From Carposina sasakii (lineage: Eukaryota; Arthropoda; Insecta; Lepidoptera; Carposinidae): a stretch of 64,000 nucleotides of DNA. The notes under the pieces are model-generated. The model was not told where the DNA came from. It did no database searches and saw only the letters and a program-made list of their open reading frames with translations. The stretch covers positions 6,076,001-6,140,000 of the forward strand of contig CP053160.1 of the NCBI GenBank assembly GCA_014607495.2, written 5' to 3'. Position numbers and translations under genes: made by a program. This document shows positions 11,004-21,989 of the stretch, in pieces (the first letter of the stretch is position 1; the number at the start of each line of letters is the position of its first letter).

Positions 11004-11378
11004 ATCGCTTTTAGAGATTTTTTTTGTATGCATGCTTCATAAGTAGGAACTTAGGTGTAGTTTTTGTGTTATAGTTTAGTTTTTTCGTTCATATGGTGGC
11101 TTGGTTTTTAGGTTTGACCAGTTGTGAGGGCACCATACCTGGCCAAAAGGGGGAGTATGTAGGATGTATTCATGTATATAGGATTCATGATGAATGAAAT
11201 AGGTAATTTAAGTGAGACCTGTCACAATTATTCCTGAAAACTGCACCGGAATCGATTTAGCCGTTTCTGAGATTAGCGTGCACAAACATACAGATATACA
11301 GACAAAATGGAAAAACATTGTTTTGGATTCTCTTGCGTGTATAAAGTCCGCCCATTATAATTTTTTCAAAATATTTTC

Positions 11379-11646
11379 TATACAGGGTGTAACAAAAAGG
11401 GTATGTTAAGCGAAAAGCTATATAAATAGCCCACTATAGAGAACCTATCTACAAAATTTGAGACTCGAAATCACATTTTTATTTTTTAAGATTGTATGAA
11501 AATTCTTGAGATATTTAAAAATTCTCCATACTATCGGGAAAAATAAACATGTGATTTCGGGTCTCAAATTTTGTAGATAGGTTCTCTACAGTGGGCTATT
11601 TACATAGCTTTTCGCTTAACATACCCTTTTTGTTACACTCTGTATA
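11379..11646. mobile_element. 268-bp foldback MITE, copy 1
   Basis: Terminal inverted repeats start TATACAGGGTGTAACAAAAA and cover most of the element, so the whole can fold on itself. A second copy of exactly the same length lies at 62742-63009. Ends in TATA on both sides suggest a TA target duplication. Superfamily not determined. Confidence 0.8.
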
Positions 11647-12217
11647 CAGAAATCGATCCGTTACAATTTTATTATAAGTATGTATAGATATTTATAGAAA
11701 ATATGAGAAAATTTTACTAAGTAGGGTTTTTTATTTTTATTTTACAACACCTCATATCTCATTCTCGTTTCACATACTTAAACATTTATCGCGGTCGAAA
11801 TAGCGCAGCTCCTTGTTTGTACCACGTTTATCCTCACTCATTTTCAGCCATGAACTGCCAAAGTTCTCCTTTATTTCAAAACCAACATAAGGTTTGACAG
11901 ACCGCATAATTCTACTATTAGGTACTGTTACTGTATTTCAGTGGAGTTTTTTCTGCCGCACCCCTCGCGATTAACTCGTACATACATTCTCGTAGGAATA
12001 TAGTATTTATTTAAACTTTCGCGAGAGTGATAAAGATGTATAAAAAAACATGTTGGCAAAAACTATTGTCTTCTTTATTTCTATTTGAACCACATTTTAA
12101 ACCCTACGTATCTACAACCACAAAATTTCATTAAAATCGGTTCCATTAATAACTATATTATTATTGAAGAAATGTGTACCTAAGCTATAATTATGAACAG
12201 TATAAAACGTATTTTTT
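11647..12217. other. No gene recognised
   Basis: AT-rich. Around 12110-12150 (CAAAATTTCATTAAAATCGG) is a phrase typical of lepidopteran transposon ends. Nothing else stands out. Confidence 0.35.
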
Positions 12218-13002
12218 GACGTGAAACGTCTTTAAAATCGCGCCGACACATACGGGTACCAGGTTTAAAAACTGGACCGTAACGAAAAGGTCTATATCAT
12301 CGTACCTTAATAATTAAAAAACTATTGGTCTTAGAAACAAAAATGTGGTGTAAATATTTCACTTATATAGTCAGCTCGCTGTTATGACATTGAGTTCGTG
12401 TCGGGGTCAAGCGGGGGGGCGGGGGAGGGATACTGCGATAACTGTGCGAAACCGGCGCTTACGCTTGTTTCTATTCAGTGTAACTCGTGACTCCGACTTT
12501 ATAGCGTGGTGATTCTTTCGTGTGTTTGTCAAGTTTATTTGAACCGATTGATTTATACAAAAATAAGTGTAATTTGGACAGTATTTATATCTATACTAAT
12601 ATTATAAAGCTGAAGAGTTTGTTTGTTTGTTTGTTTGAACGCGCTAATCTCAGGAACTACTGGTCTGATTTGAAAAATTCTTTCAGTGTTAGATAGCCCA
12701 TTTACCAAGGAAGGCTACAGTCTATACAACAACCTGCCCGGCTTCGCACGGGTACAACGCCCCCTCACGCGGACGAAGTCGTGGGCGGCTGCTATTTAAA
12801 ATAACCAGAAAGTGACAATAAATATATAAACATTTGCTATGTATTTTATGTTTCTATTACGTACCTGTTCTTTTTTTATTAAAATACTTAAAACAGCGTC
12901 CATCTTGTTTTCATTTCAATCTTTTACTTTAAAAGCGATTCGCTAACATAGACGTTTCACGTTAAAACCAACGGCCGTGTGCCCCGACACAGCCCCACCC
13001 GC
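12218..13002 (+). mobile_element. 785-bp composite repeat, copy B
   Basis: Same start (GACGTGAAACGTC), same end and same length as the copy at 3838. Only scattered substitutions separate them. Flanked by runs of 6 T (left) and 5 T (right). Confidence 0.8.
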
Positions 13003-13463
13003 TTTTTCATTCGTATTTTAACAAAATTTAGGGAAAGTTTCTTAAGCTGGCAACTCAGAAACTGTGCGTGTGCACAAGGCGCCGCCATTTCGCTGCTTCA
13101 ACTTTGCAATGACAAGACTCGGTCCATAGTTCTTTATACGTTCATGGCAAAAACTAGGTTATGAAAAAAGTCACTATCTTAGGTTAAGTCACTATCAGAT
13201 TACTGTTTAGTATCTCACACACTAAATGGAGAAACCGAAATTACTCAACATTACTGAAGTGAATAAATAAATAAACAGAAAAACTCACAAACAATCCGAC
13301 CGCCAGAACAAACGAACGCCATGTTGGATTTACTTTGCTTGCTGCTGTGCTGCTGTACCACACGGTCGTACTATTCACTCACAAAATATGTCTATCCAAA
13401 CTGCGGTAATGGACGTTGGCATGTGCGAGGGAGATATGCGAACGAGAATGCGCTAACATTTTT
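13003..13463. other. Spacer between two composite repeats
   Basis: No gene. Contains an inverse copy of the short repeat seen at 7138-7182. Confidence 0.35.
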
Positions 13464-14249
13464 GACGTGAAACGTCTTTAAAATCGCGCCGACACATACG
13501 GGTACCAGGTTTAAAAACTGGACCGTAACGAAAAGGTCCATATCATCGTACCTTAATAATTAAAAAACTATTGGTCTTAGAAACAAAAATGTGGTGTAAA
13601 TATTTCACTTATATAGTCAGCTCGCTGTTATGACATTGAGTTCGTGTCGGGGTCAAGCGGGGCGGCGGGGGAGGGATACTGCGATAACTGTGAGAAACCG
13701 GCGCTCACGCTTGTTTCTATTCAGTGTAACTCGTGACTCCGACTTTATAGCGTGGTGATTCTTTCGTGTGTTTGTCAAGTTTATTTGAACCGATTGATTT
13801 ATACAAAAATAAGTGTAATTTGGACAGTATTTATATCTATACTAATATTAAAAAGCTGAAGAGTTTGTTTGTTTGTTTGTTTGAACGCGCTAATCTCAGG
13901 AACTACTGGTCTGATTTGAAAAATTCTTACAGTGTTAGATAGCCCATTTACCAAGAAAGGCTACAGTCTATACAACAACCTGCCCGGCTTCGCACGGGTA
14001 CAACGCCCCCTCACGCGGACGAAGTCGTGGGCGGCTGCTATTTAAAATAACCAGAAAGCGACAATAAATATATAAACATTTGCTATGTATTTTATGTTTC
14101 TATTACGTACCTGTTCTTTTTTTTATTAAAATACTTAAAACAGCGTCCATCTTGTTTTCATTTCAATCTTTTACTTTAAAAGCGATTCGCTAACATAGAC
14201 GTTTCACGTTAAAACCAACGGCCGTGTGCCCCGACACAGCCCCACTCGC
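13464..14249 (+). mobile_element. 785-bp composite repeat, copy C
   Basis: Third copy, 786 bp, flanked by 5 T and 6 T. High similarity among the three copies implies recent spread or local duplication. Confidence 0.8.
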
Positions 14250-14448
14250 TTTTTTGCTTCAAGAACACCTGTAAACCAAGGATGTTATATAAAAATGGAC
14301 TGAACAACTCAGCCCCCGCCCTAGAGGCATTTCGGCAGCTCGTACATACTTAATGGGGCCTGACATTTTGTATGTACAAAATATTTTTCTGTACCTACCC
14401 TGTACCTATGATTTGGTATTTCATAGTTGTACCAAAGTAGAGATCTTA

Positions 14449-15077
14449 AGCGTCCCCGAGACGATCATTTGCGAATGACAATTATTTACGTGAATGACGC
14501 CAATTGATGCGAAAATTGACCGTTTACGCATATCAATTGAAGCCATTGTCAATATGACTACGTCAAAGAATATACTTACTCTCTATGAACTACGTTATTG
14601 ACCGCAAATGATGAAAATTTTAAATAAAGGCAATTGACGTGCCGTGTATTGACAGACATTGACGACAAATGACAATCGTTATCTGATTCATAATAATGTC
14701 TCAAATGAATCTTGGTTCATTAAAATGAAATTTTTATAGTCATCCGGCTCAGTTTCTTGCAGAGTTAATCGATATCTTAATTTGTACCATTCCTTGGACC
14801 AACGTCTGGTTTTTTTCTTCTCAAGAGTTATTGCCAAAAACGCCATGTCTGCGTTTGAAATCATTATCCTCTTTGATTATACCTATAAATAAATCAACAC
14901 GATTTTTACCGCGTCCCCGTTCAGCTACAACTATGGCATGCGCGAATGATGCGCCTTGAATCGAAGCTTCAATTGCCCATCATTTGAAACGATTATTCAC
15001 GTAAACATTGTCATTCGCAAATGACCGTCTCGCAGTGAGATATATAGTATATATCTCACTGCCGTCTCGGGGACGCT
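14449..15077. mobile_element. Harbinger-like MITE with TTA target duplication
   Basis: Inverted ends AGCGTCCCCGAGACG at 14449 and its complement ending at 15077, extending inward with TCATTTGCGAATGACAAT to about 45 bp. A 3-bp TTA flanks both ends (14446-14448, 15078-15080), the target type of PIF/Harbinger. The right inverted repeat is split by the 29-bp palindrome at 15033-15061. No transposase frame. Confidence 0.75.
15033..15061. mobile_element. 29-bp perfect palindrome with 8-bp target duplication (hAT-like)
   Basis: Arms of 14 bp (CAGTGAGATATATA and its complement) around a single G, flanked by the perfect 8-bp duplication CCGTCTCG (15025-15032 and 15062-15069). Removing 37 bp restores the inverted repeat of the host MITE (opposite end reads CGTCTCGGGGACGC in complement), which proves insertion. 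CAGTG ends and 8-bp duplications are hAT traits. It is either an extreme deletion derivative or an end-to-end remnant. Confidence 0.75.
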
Positions 15078-15080
15078 TTA

Positions 15081-15741
15081 GCGATGATTCATTTCATTTA
15101 TTTATCGCATGACAGGATTTATTTTATAGAATATAAATAAAATTTGATTTTCACAAGAAAATTACACACCTCCTTTCTACGTTACACCCGCCCCCCTTCC
15201 AGCTTTTCCCGCCGAACCCTAACCATAGAGAAAGTTGACATCGTCGTCTTCTCAGATGAATGCAAGGATTTGGTATCTCATATGAGTCGTTTTAATGCTC
15301 GGTATTGCCATAATATACGTAGTTAATTTCTCTTTCTTTGTAATTCGTACGGGGAGCGGGGAGTGAACGGGAATAATACACTCGTGCTACACTAAAATCT
15401 TGTATAATCCCGTTTGCAATAAAATTAAAATACGAAAAATACATACTGATATGTATTCATTTACATTACTTATTAGTTGTCAAAAATGTGTTCAGTCTGC
15501 TACTGTTTCATCTGAGGCTACTGTATACATGTTTGTGGGATAAACCCTTAGATGAATCACGTCACTGGATAAACCATAGAAAGAGGAGATACCAAATCCC
15601 TCGGACTTAGATTATTTTAAAGCCCTGGGATAAACCATGAGGAGATACCAAATCCCTGGGATATACTCATCAGAGGAGATACCAATCCCTGGAATTAAAC
15701 TAAACAAAAAAAAAAGAGAACGACGTTGACAGCATCTCTTA
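15081..15741. other. No gene; retroelement scrap and short direct repeats
   Basis: About 15141-15217 is the 5' part of the A-tailed retroelement family (ends CTTCCAGCTTTTCCCGCCG). At 15593, 15641 and 15675 the phrase GAGGAGATACCAA(A)TCCCT recurs three times. Nothing coding. Confidence 0.5.
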
Positions 15742-15749
15742 TATCTCAC

Positions 15750-16069
15750 CAGCGTTGCCAGATGCACGATAATTATCGTAGATCTACGATAATTTTGAGT
15801 GCCATGCCATAAAAATTAAAATTAGGTATCGCACGATAATTCGTTCAAATTCTACGATATTTTTGTCAAATCTACGATAATTTTGTAAACATCCAATTTT
15901 ACCCCCAAGAATTTTGAAATTTACCCCTAAAATCCACTAAATTCCAACTCGTGAGCGGGGGGGGGGGGTAGGATTTCATACCTTGTCCATATATTCTATC
16001 ATGCGAAAAAACACGATAATTTTGCAACAAATATGAGATAATTTCGCAATGTACGACCTGGCAACACTG
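15750..16069. mobile_element. hAT-type MITE, 320 bp
   Basis: Inverted ends CAGCGTTGCCAG / CTGGCAACACTG and a perfect 8-bp target duplication TATCTCAC (15742-15749, 16070-16077). The interior repeats the word ACGATAATTTTG many times. No coding capacity. Confidence 0.85.
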
Positions 16070-16122
16070 TATCTCACTGATCTCTCTACTTAGTCTGTGA
16101 CATTGATAGTTGACAGGACTGG

Positions 16123-16366
16123 AACTTTAGCCGGAATACGATCTCTTCATGGGCCCATGTAAGTTGTTTCTGCAATTATTTTTCATTTAGACTGACTTTA
16201 CACTTGGTCTTGAGGATTTTCCCGACGTTTCCATTCATAATCATCATTATCATCCATCATAAATTCATTTCTTTGAACAGAATTCATTTTTCTAGACAAT
16301 GATTAGGCTGTATGGGCTTAGTTCCCCTTGCCTTTCCTTCGGGATAAATTAAACAAAAAAAAAAAA
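16123..16366 (+). mobile_element. A-tailed retroelement, copy R5 (5'-truncated)
   Basis: Plus orientation, starts within the family at ACTTTAGCCGGAATACGATC and ends in an A-run. Preceded by TTGACAGGACTGG (16110-16122), the same 13-mer that precedes R6 and R7. Confidence 0.75.
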
Positions 16367-16379
16367 TTGACAGGACTGG

Positions 16380-16791
16380 TGATTCGGCGGGAAAAGCTGG
16401 AAGGGAGCGGGTGTAATATTCTTGTGAAAATCAATTTTTTTTTGTAAATGGCTTGCATGTGTCCGTAAAGTGATGTTTTTTGGTAGATAAGTAATATTTT
16501 GTTTACTTGTTATGTGAATCTAGTGCGTGTGCATGGTTTTATATGCAGGTAAGCTGAGTAAAACTTTAGTCGGAATACGATCTCTTCATGGGGTCATGTA
16601 AGTTGTTTCTGCAATTATTTTTGATTTTTAATAAATTTAAACTCGTTCTTGAGGATTTTTCCGACGTTTCCACTCATCATCATTGTCATTCATCATAAAT
16701 TCAGAATACATTTTACTAAACAATGATTAGGCTGTATGGGTTTAGTTCCCCTTGCCTTTTCTTCGGGATAAACTAAAAAAAAAAAAAAAAA
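16380..16791 (+). mobile_element. A-tailed retroelement, copy R6 (full length)
   Basis: Starts TGATTCGGCGGGAAAAGCTG right after TTGACAGGACTGG (16367-16379) and ends TTCGGGATAAACT plus about 17 A. This copy confirms the 5' end of the family seen on the other strand at 3400-5900. Confidence 0.8.
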
Positions 16792-16804
16792 TTGACAGGA
16801 CTGG

Positions 16805-17010
16805 ATTTGTCTCTTCATGGGCGCATGTAAGTTGTTTCTGCAATATTTTTTTATTTTGACTAACTTTTCACTTATTCTTGAGGATTTTCCCGACGTTTCC
16901 ATTCATCATCATCATTATCATCCATCATAAATTCAGAAATCATTTACTAAAGACAATGGCTGTATGGGCTTAGTTCCCCTTGCCTTTCCTCCGGGATAAA
17001 CTAAACAAAA
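16805..17010 (+). mobile_element. A-tailed retroelement, copy R7 (5'-truncated)
   Basis: Starts after the third TTGACAGGACTGG (16792-16804), 5'-truncated, ending GGGATAAACTAAAC and an A-run. No fourth 13-mer follows. Confidence 0.75.
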
Positions 17011-17322
17011 AAATTGTTGGTTTATTTTTTTTAAACCCATTTCAATTTTAATATAACTAATTTACGAATAAAACGAAGATACAACTCAAAAATATTTAAA
17101 ATAAAAATATCTGGGATTGGAAAAAGAGTTAACAGTAATCTATTCTAAATTAATATAACCTTAAACTGCAGCGGTCACCGTCCGTTTCTCTGATGTGGCC
17201 CAATCATGTTAGGCCGAAAAAGTGACAACAATTTGTTATGATATGCTATCAGTAGGTACTCGTGCTATTGTTAAGTTCATAGAGTGATTATTAATAATTA
17301 AGTACATCCACTGCATTGTAAT
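17011..17322. other. Upstream region of the Derlin gene
   Basis: AT-rich; presumably holds promoter and 5' UTR of the Derlin gene. No TATA box or initiator could be named with confidence. Confidence 0.4.
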
Positions 17323-20300
17323 ATGGCATATCAAACATTTTTACAAGAGTATATGCTCATTCCACCAGTGACGAGAGCTTATACTACGGCTTGCGTTATC
17401 ACAACCTTGGCTGTTGTAAGTAAATAATAATAATCTACATTACTTTGACTTTATATAATTAATTACTTGAGCAAAGTGCAATGATCAAATATTTTTCGCC
17501 TATTAATCATGCCTGCCTCAGACTAGCCACAAAAAATTAAAACTATTTCAACTATGTAGTTTATACTCATGAATGAATGTTTTTCTTTCAGCAACTAGAT
17601 CTAGTATCTCCGTTTCAACTGTATTTCAATCCTAATCTAATATTGAAGAGGTACCAGTTATGGAGGCTGATTTCAACATTCCTGTTCTTTGGAAATCTAG
17701 GATTTAATTTCTTCTTTAACTTGATATTTACATACAGATATTGTAGGATGTTAGAAGAGGGGTCATTTAGAGGAAGAACTGCTGATTTTGTTGTTATGTT
17801 TGTATTTGGAGGAGCTCTAATGATTGTATCCTTTTACTGAAAAATCTTTTATCAATGTTACCATGAGAGTAAATTCTGCAAACAGTTTACTCATTTGGTA
17901 AGCAGATAAATTTCAGAAGTAGTGGGGTGTCCATAAAAGGATGGAGGCAAGATTTTTGGGAATCTAAGCTTCCAGGAATAATAACAATTTCTATACATTA
18001 TGATATAATTTTATATTATGATTCCCACTCGGGTGAATTTTTTCCATTTTCTTTATTAATAATTTTATAATTATGATATAGCTAAATTAGATAGATCTTG
18101 AAGTGGATATATGGATAATGTCCAACAAAGTGTATTATCAGCTGTAGTCTATCTAGTTAAGTATATCTAGTAGAAACTACTCTCAAAATGGACAGGCTTC
18201 ATTGAAGGATGTGACAAATATTGATTCTAAGCCATGATTATAATGATACCAGGCTGCTCCTGGTATTTTTAGATGGGGGTTTACTCACATTTTTTTAAAG
18301 AGCGCACGCAAAAATTATACTCAACTCAATACTCACTCTCATTAAAATTCAGATGACCTAATGAAACACATTAAAGATAACCATATCGCGTTCTAACTCG
18401 GACTAAGCGACATCTAGTGGCCGCATACGCACACTACGAATTAATCTAAGCGGCGCTCCAGATTAGGCTAATTTTTCATACGAAATCTTCTGTTTCACGC
18501 GCGGGTCTATCTCGGTATGTCTCTCTCGCACTAATTGAATACAGTACTAGGAATCGTATCAAATTTCGTTTCATTGTCATTTCAAGTAAGTTGTAATCTT
18601 ATGTATCGAGTGGAGCTCTAGCGATCGCGCTCCAATGAAACGAAATTTGGTACGATTCCTAATACTGTATTCAATGAGTGCGAAAGAGACATACTGACAT
18701 AGGCCGGCGCGTGAAACAGAAGATTTTGTATGAAAAATTTGCCTTATCTGAAGCGCCGCTCACTTTAATTCGCGTATGCGGCCACTAGAGGTCGCTTAGT
18801 CCGAGTTAGAATGCGATATGGTCGTCTTAAATGTGTTTCATTAGGTCATCTGAATTTTTATAAGCGTACGGTTGAATTTGCACCATCCCATTCGTTAAGG
18901 GGGTGAACGCCCATCTAAAAATGTCAGCAGCCGCCTCTGAAATATAGAGAAATATAGATTGCCTATGTAATCTTCGTGGGTGGGAGTGCACTGCACCAGC
19001 GCTCCTTAGGATGAGCCGCCAGTGATTATAATATAATGTTGAAATATTTGATTTTCTTGACTCACAGTGTCCAGATATGTGCTTTCTTTGTTAACCTTTT
19101 ATTTTTAGGACAAGCCTTCACTATTATGATTGTTTATGTCTGGTCCCGCCGTAATGTTTTTGTCCGTATGAATTTCTTTGGATTGATGAATTTTCAGGTA
19201 ACCAAAACCTTTTTTCTTCATCTTTTGAATACTTCCTTGAAGATGAACTACTGCAAGATTGGCATATTTTTTTTATTGTTGCTCAGTAGTATTGCTATTT
19301 AGTATAAACAAACTTGGAGTCGGAAAGTTCTAGAGTGGATACCACGTATTGGCAAACGCAGTGTGGGAAGGCCACCTGTGAGGTGGACGGACGACCTGGC
19401 CAAGGTCGCGGGCGTCGGTTGGATGCATGCTGCTTCCGACCGGTCGGAGTGGAGGTTGTTGGGGGAGCCCTATGTCCAACAGTGGACTTCTCAGGGCTGT
19501 AAATGATGAATGATGATAAACAAACTTGCAAACTTTTTCTACACTAAACTTGAATGCTTTTTTATTCATTCCAGGCTCCATACTTGCCCTGGGTGCTATT
19601 AGGATTTTCAGTTCTTCTTGGAAATGCAATATCTGTTGATTTGGTTGGCATGGCAATTGGGCATATATATTTCTTTATGGAGGATGTTCTACCAAGGCAA
19701 AGAGGTGGTCAGAAATTGTTGAAAACTCCAAGATTTTTGTAAGTTCTTATTTTCCAACATAGAGTAAAATAATCTACATAAATGCAGTGTCAAAACATAC
19801 GTGGATTATAAAAAAAATATAAAGCAGGATGGGCCATGCAGGCCATGTATAAATTTTTGCTTTGAAGATTATTAATACCTGTATCTTAGGTTGGGCTCAA
19901 TTCCAAACTGCCTTCAATTATTGCAATACTTCACGTCACTATTTTGTCACACTACCCACATACACAACAAAGATTTTCATAATAATAATGCACATAAGGC
20001 CGCAGGGCAGCTTTGTGGCGAAGCTGTTAGTGATTGGCGTCACCACGGACCCGAGTTTAGAGGGCTACTTTACCATCTTTGGCCCTCGACTCTAAGCTTG
20101 CCTTCATTGGCCAGCTAAGAGGGAACAGCGCAAGAGCGGAACCTTTGCTTCAGGGTGGAAGTGTAAAATGTCATAACCCCGGGGTTAACTAACGTTCACG
20201 CCCCGCAGTCTCACCTCTCTGCACCCTTAGCCGCTCGCGCCGGTGTTGCCTCCCCGGCATGCGCCACTTATGGGAAGCCCACCTCATGGCCTTATATTAC

Positions 20301-20884
20301 GGGCGGCAAGTCACCGCCTGCCACCTCACAATTTTGGGACTAGATTGTTATGGCAGGCGTCCGATAGTCTCCCTATATACAATATCCCTTATCCAGCCAC
20401 CCAACATTCAACCCTATAGCCCATGACCTTAATTTTCCGTCGCACGACTCAGATCTGCACTCCAATAGTCTTTGCACATGGCGGGACCATCACCGGGTGT
20501 ATCATATTGTGCATTCGGTGATGGTATCCGCCATGTGTATCCTATACCATATTAATGCTCTCTTAAAAGGGCCTCTACATCTTGGCTACGGCCCGATGCA
20601 CGCCTCTCAAAGGACCGGGACTCTGTAATCCCGTGAATTTCGAAAGAGATACAATAATGCACATAAAAATATAGATGGAAAATGTTTATTGTTCCATTAA
20701 AATTAGAAAATGTTGCTTTTGCTGTTTTTTGAATAACCCCTCTAATTTTGTTATTTGGTGTTTCAGGAAGAAACTGTTTGATCCAATGCCTGATGAACCA
20801 GAATACGAACAGCTTCCAGAACTAAACGACCTGAGGCCAGGGGGCTTCGACTGGCGTAGGGGGCCTGCCGGCGATAATAGATAA
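17323..20884 (+). CDS. Der-2: Derlin-2-like ER membrane protein (5 exons)
   Basis: Rhomboid-like pseudoprotease of the ER membrane that helps move misfolded proteins to the cytosol for degradation (ERAD). Exons: 17323-17415, 17592-17825, 19075-19197, 19575-19738, 20767-20884; all splice sites are GT-AG and phases join cleanly, giving 243 residues (vertebrate Derlin-2 is about 239). The start [20 protein letters not shown] and the blocks [33 protein letters not shown] and [11 protein letters not shown] are diagnostic. The derlin WR motif (LWRLI) and GxxxG (GMAIG) are intact, and the catalytic rhomboid residues are absent, as in the family. The C-terminus has RPGGFDW, the start of the p97-binding SHP box, but the rest (RRGPAGDNR) differs from vertebrate forms. 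Introns 2, 3 and 4 carry transposon insertions; intron 1 (176 bp) does not. Closest to Derlin-2/3 rather than Derlin-1. Confidence 0.95.
18008..18069 (+). mobile_element. 5'-truncated tRNA-derived SINE fragment in Derlin intron 2
   Basis: Begins in the B-box part (GATTCCCACTCGGGTGAA) and carries the SINE 3' tail. An 11-bp duplication ATTATGATATA flanks it (17997-18007, 18070-18080), confirming an independent retrotransposed insertion. Confidence 0.75.
18252..18933. mobile_element. ~680-bp foldback element in Derlin intron 2
   Basis: Two arms of about 310-330 bp in inverted orientation (18252-18585 and 18640-18933) around a short loop; outer ends read GGCTGCTCCTGGTATTTTTA and the complement. 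The half copy at 6051 has the loop in the opposite orientation. An 80-bp tail shared with that copy follows (18946-19025). No coding capacity. Confidence 0.75.
19313..19515 (+). mobile_element. RTE-type LINE 3' end in Derlin intron 3
   Basis: Translated: [20 protein letters not shown] ... [18 protein letters not shown] ... [11 protein letters not shown], the C-terminal end of RTE-clade ORF2. A short ATGATGAATGATGATAAA tail follows, as usual for RTE 3' ends. Severely 5'-truncated. Confidence 0.75.
19998..20652 (+). mobile_element. 655-bp GC-richer insertion in Derlin intron 4
   Basis: Flanked by a perfect 14-bp duplication AATAATGCACATAA (19984-19997, 20653-20666). Starts GGCCGCAGGGCAGC and ends GAATTTCGAAAGAGATAC without a poly(A). 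The duplication length points to target-primed retrotransposition; the sequence looks like the 3' untranslated end of a LINE whose clade I cannot name. Confidence 0.7.
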
Positions 20885-21191
20885 ATTCTACCAACTATGG
20901 TCCCTAAATGCTCAAACTTAAAATTAATACAAAATCAAACTTTTCGGTTAAAAAAAAAATGTACATGACCCAAGAAATAAGATGTTTTTCATCAATTACA
21001 TATTATGAAATATATATGTATTTACTTCCATACATGTATATTGGTTGATGGATAACCTTTTATTTTTTGGGTCATACTATTTTAATGTTGTACAAAGTTA
21101 TGTGATTACCATGCATGTACATAGTACAAAAATATCACTAGCAACTGCAATTTTCAATTCTAAAATTCGTCATCCGACTAATTGACCCGGT

Positions 21192-21676
21192 GGCCAGGAC
21201 CTTGCTGAGAGCTAGGACTGGCGAACAGCATAATGCACACTGGTTCAGTCAAGAGGACTGTCGACAAGCAAAAGAGGCCTTACCTCAAATTTGCGGCCGA
21301 CTGTCAAAGAAGCTAATACAGTTGAATAAACCCCAACTGAGACTGATAACCAGTATTATTACAGGTCATGGAGCCTTCAACAAACACCTATCCACATTAG
21401 GTGTTACAGACAGCCCCCTGTGCAGAGCCTGCATGGAGGAAGAAGAGACAGCCGCCCATCTGCTGCTGCGCTGCAGAGAAGTGGCCCCGTACCGGGCAAA
21501 ATATCTCGGTTCTCCAGGCTCGCTTAGCGAGACTTTGGGCAACCTGAAAAGGCTGCTAGGATTCCTGGAGGAGATAGGCTGGCTCGAGTAGAGAGCACAC
21601 CACCCTTACGCAAAATAGGCGCACAGACGTCGAGTTGCGGAAACAAGCCCGTTCTACCATACCATACCATACATAC
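21192..21676 (+). mobile_element. Non-LTR retrotransposon ORF2 3' end inside a SINE
   Basis: Encodes about 130 residues with LRLITSIITGHGAFNKHL and the zinc motif PLCRACMEEEETAAHLLLRC (C-x2-C-x8-H-x4-C), the C-terminal part of Jockey/R1-group ORF2. A 3' tail of ACCATACC repeats follows. Flanked by the 13-bp duplication ATTGACCCGGTGG (21179-21191, 21677-21689), part of the SINE head, so the LINE inserted into the SINE. Confidence 0.8.
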
Positions 21677-21989
21677 CATTGACCCGGTGGCTTAGTGGTT
21701 ATAGCGGCTGGCACGGTTTGCAGTGGTCGTGGGTTCGATTCCCACTCGGGTGAAGAATTTTTCCATTTTCTTTATTAATAATTTTATAATATATAATATC
21801 TTGACTAAGATAAATTTATAAAAACACTTCTCCATTAATATAATCCGTTAGGATATGGTTGATCGTTTCATCTTTAAACATTGTGCTGAGGGATTCAGCT
21901 TTGTTTGCCGAGATTTGGCTAGTATATAGCTATCGGGATGAAGAATAACATTGCTAATATGTAATTTAGAAAAGAGATGGTAAAATTCG

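Larger units (their letters stand above)
7666..11170 (+). mobile_element. Degenerate Ty3/gypsy LTR retrotransposon
   Basis: Gag, protease, RNase H and integrase follow one another in gypsy order on the plus strand, all broken by frameshifts or stops. Candidate LTR starts share only TGTAGGATGTAT (7666 and 11158); the right one follows a purine-rich tract AAAAGGGGGAGTA. The rest of the two ends does not match, so the LTRs are eroded, replaced or truncated. The element is not functional. Confidence 0.85.

Noticed and set aside
21680..21752. tRNA gene (head with A and B boxes)
   Set aside because: It is the head of a SINE: five related copies with the same non-tRNA tail, several with target duplications.
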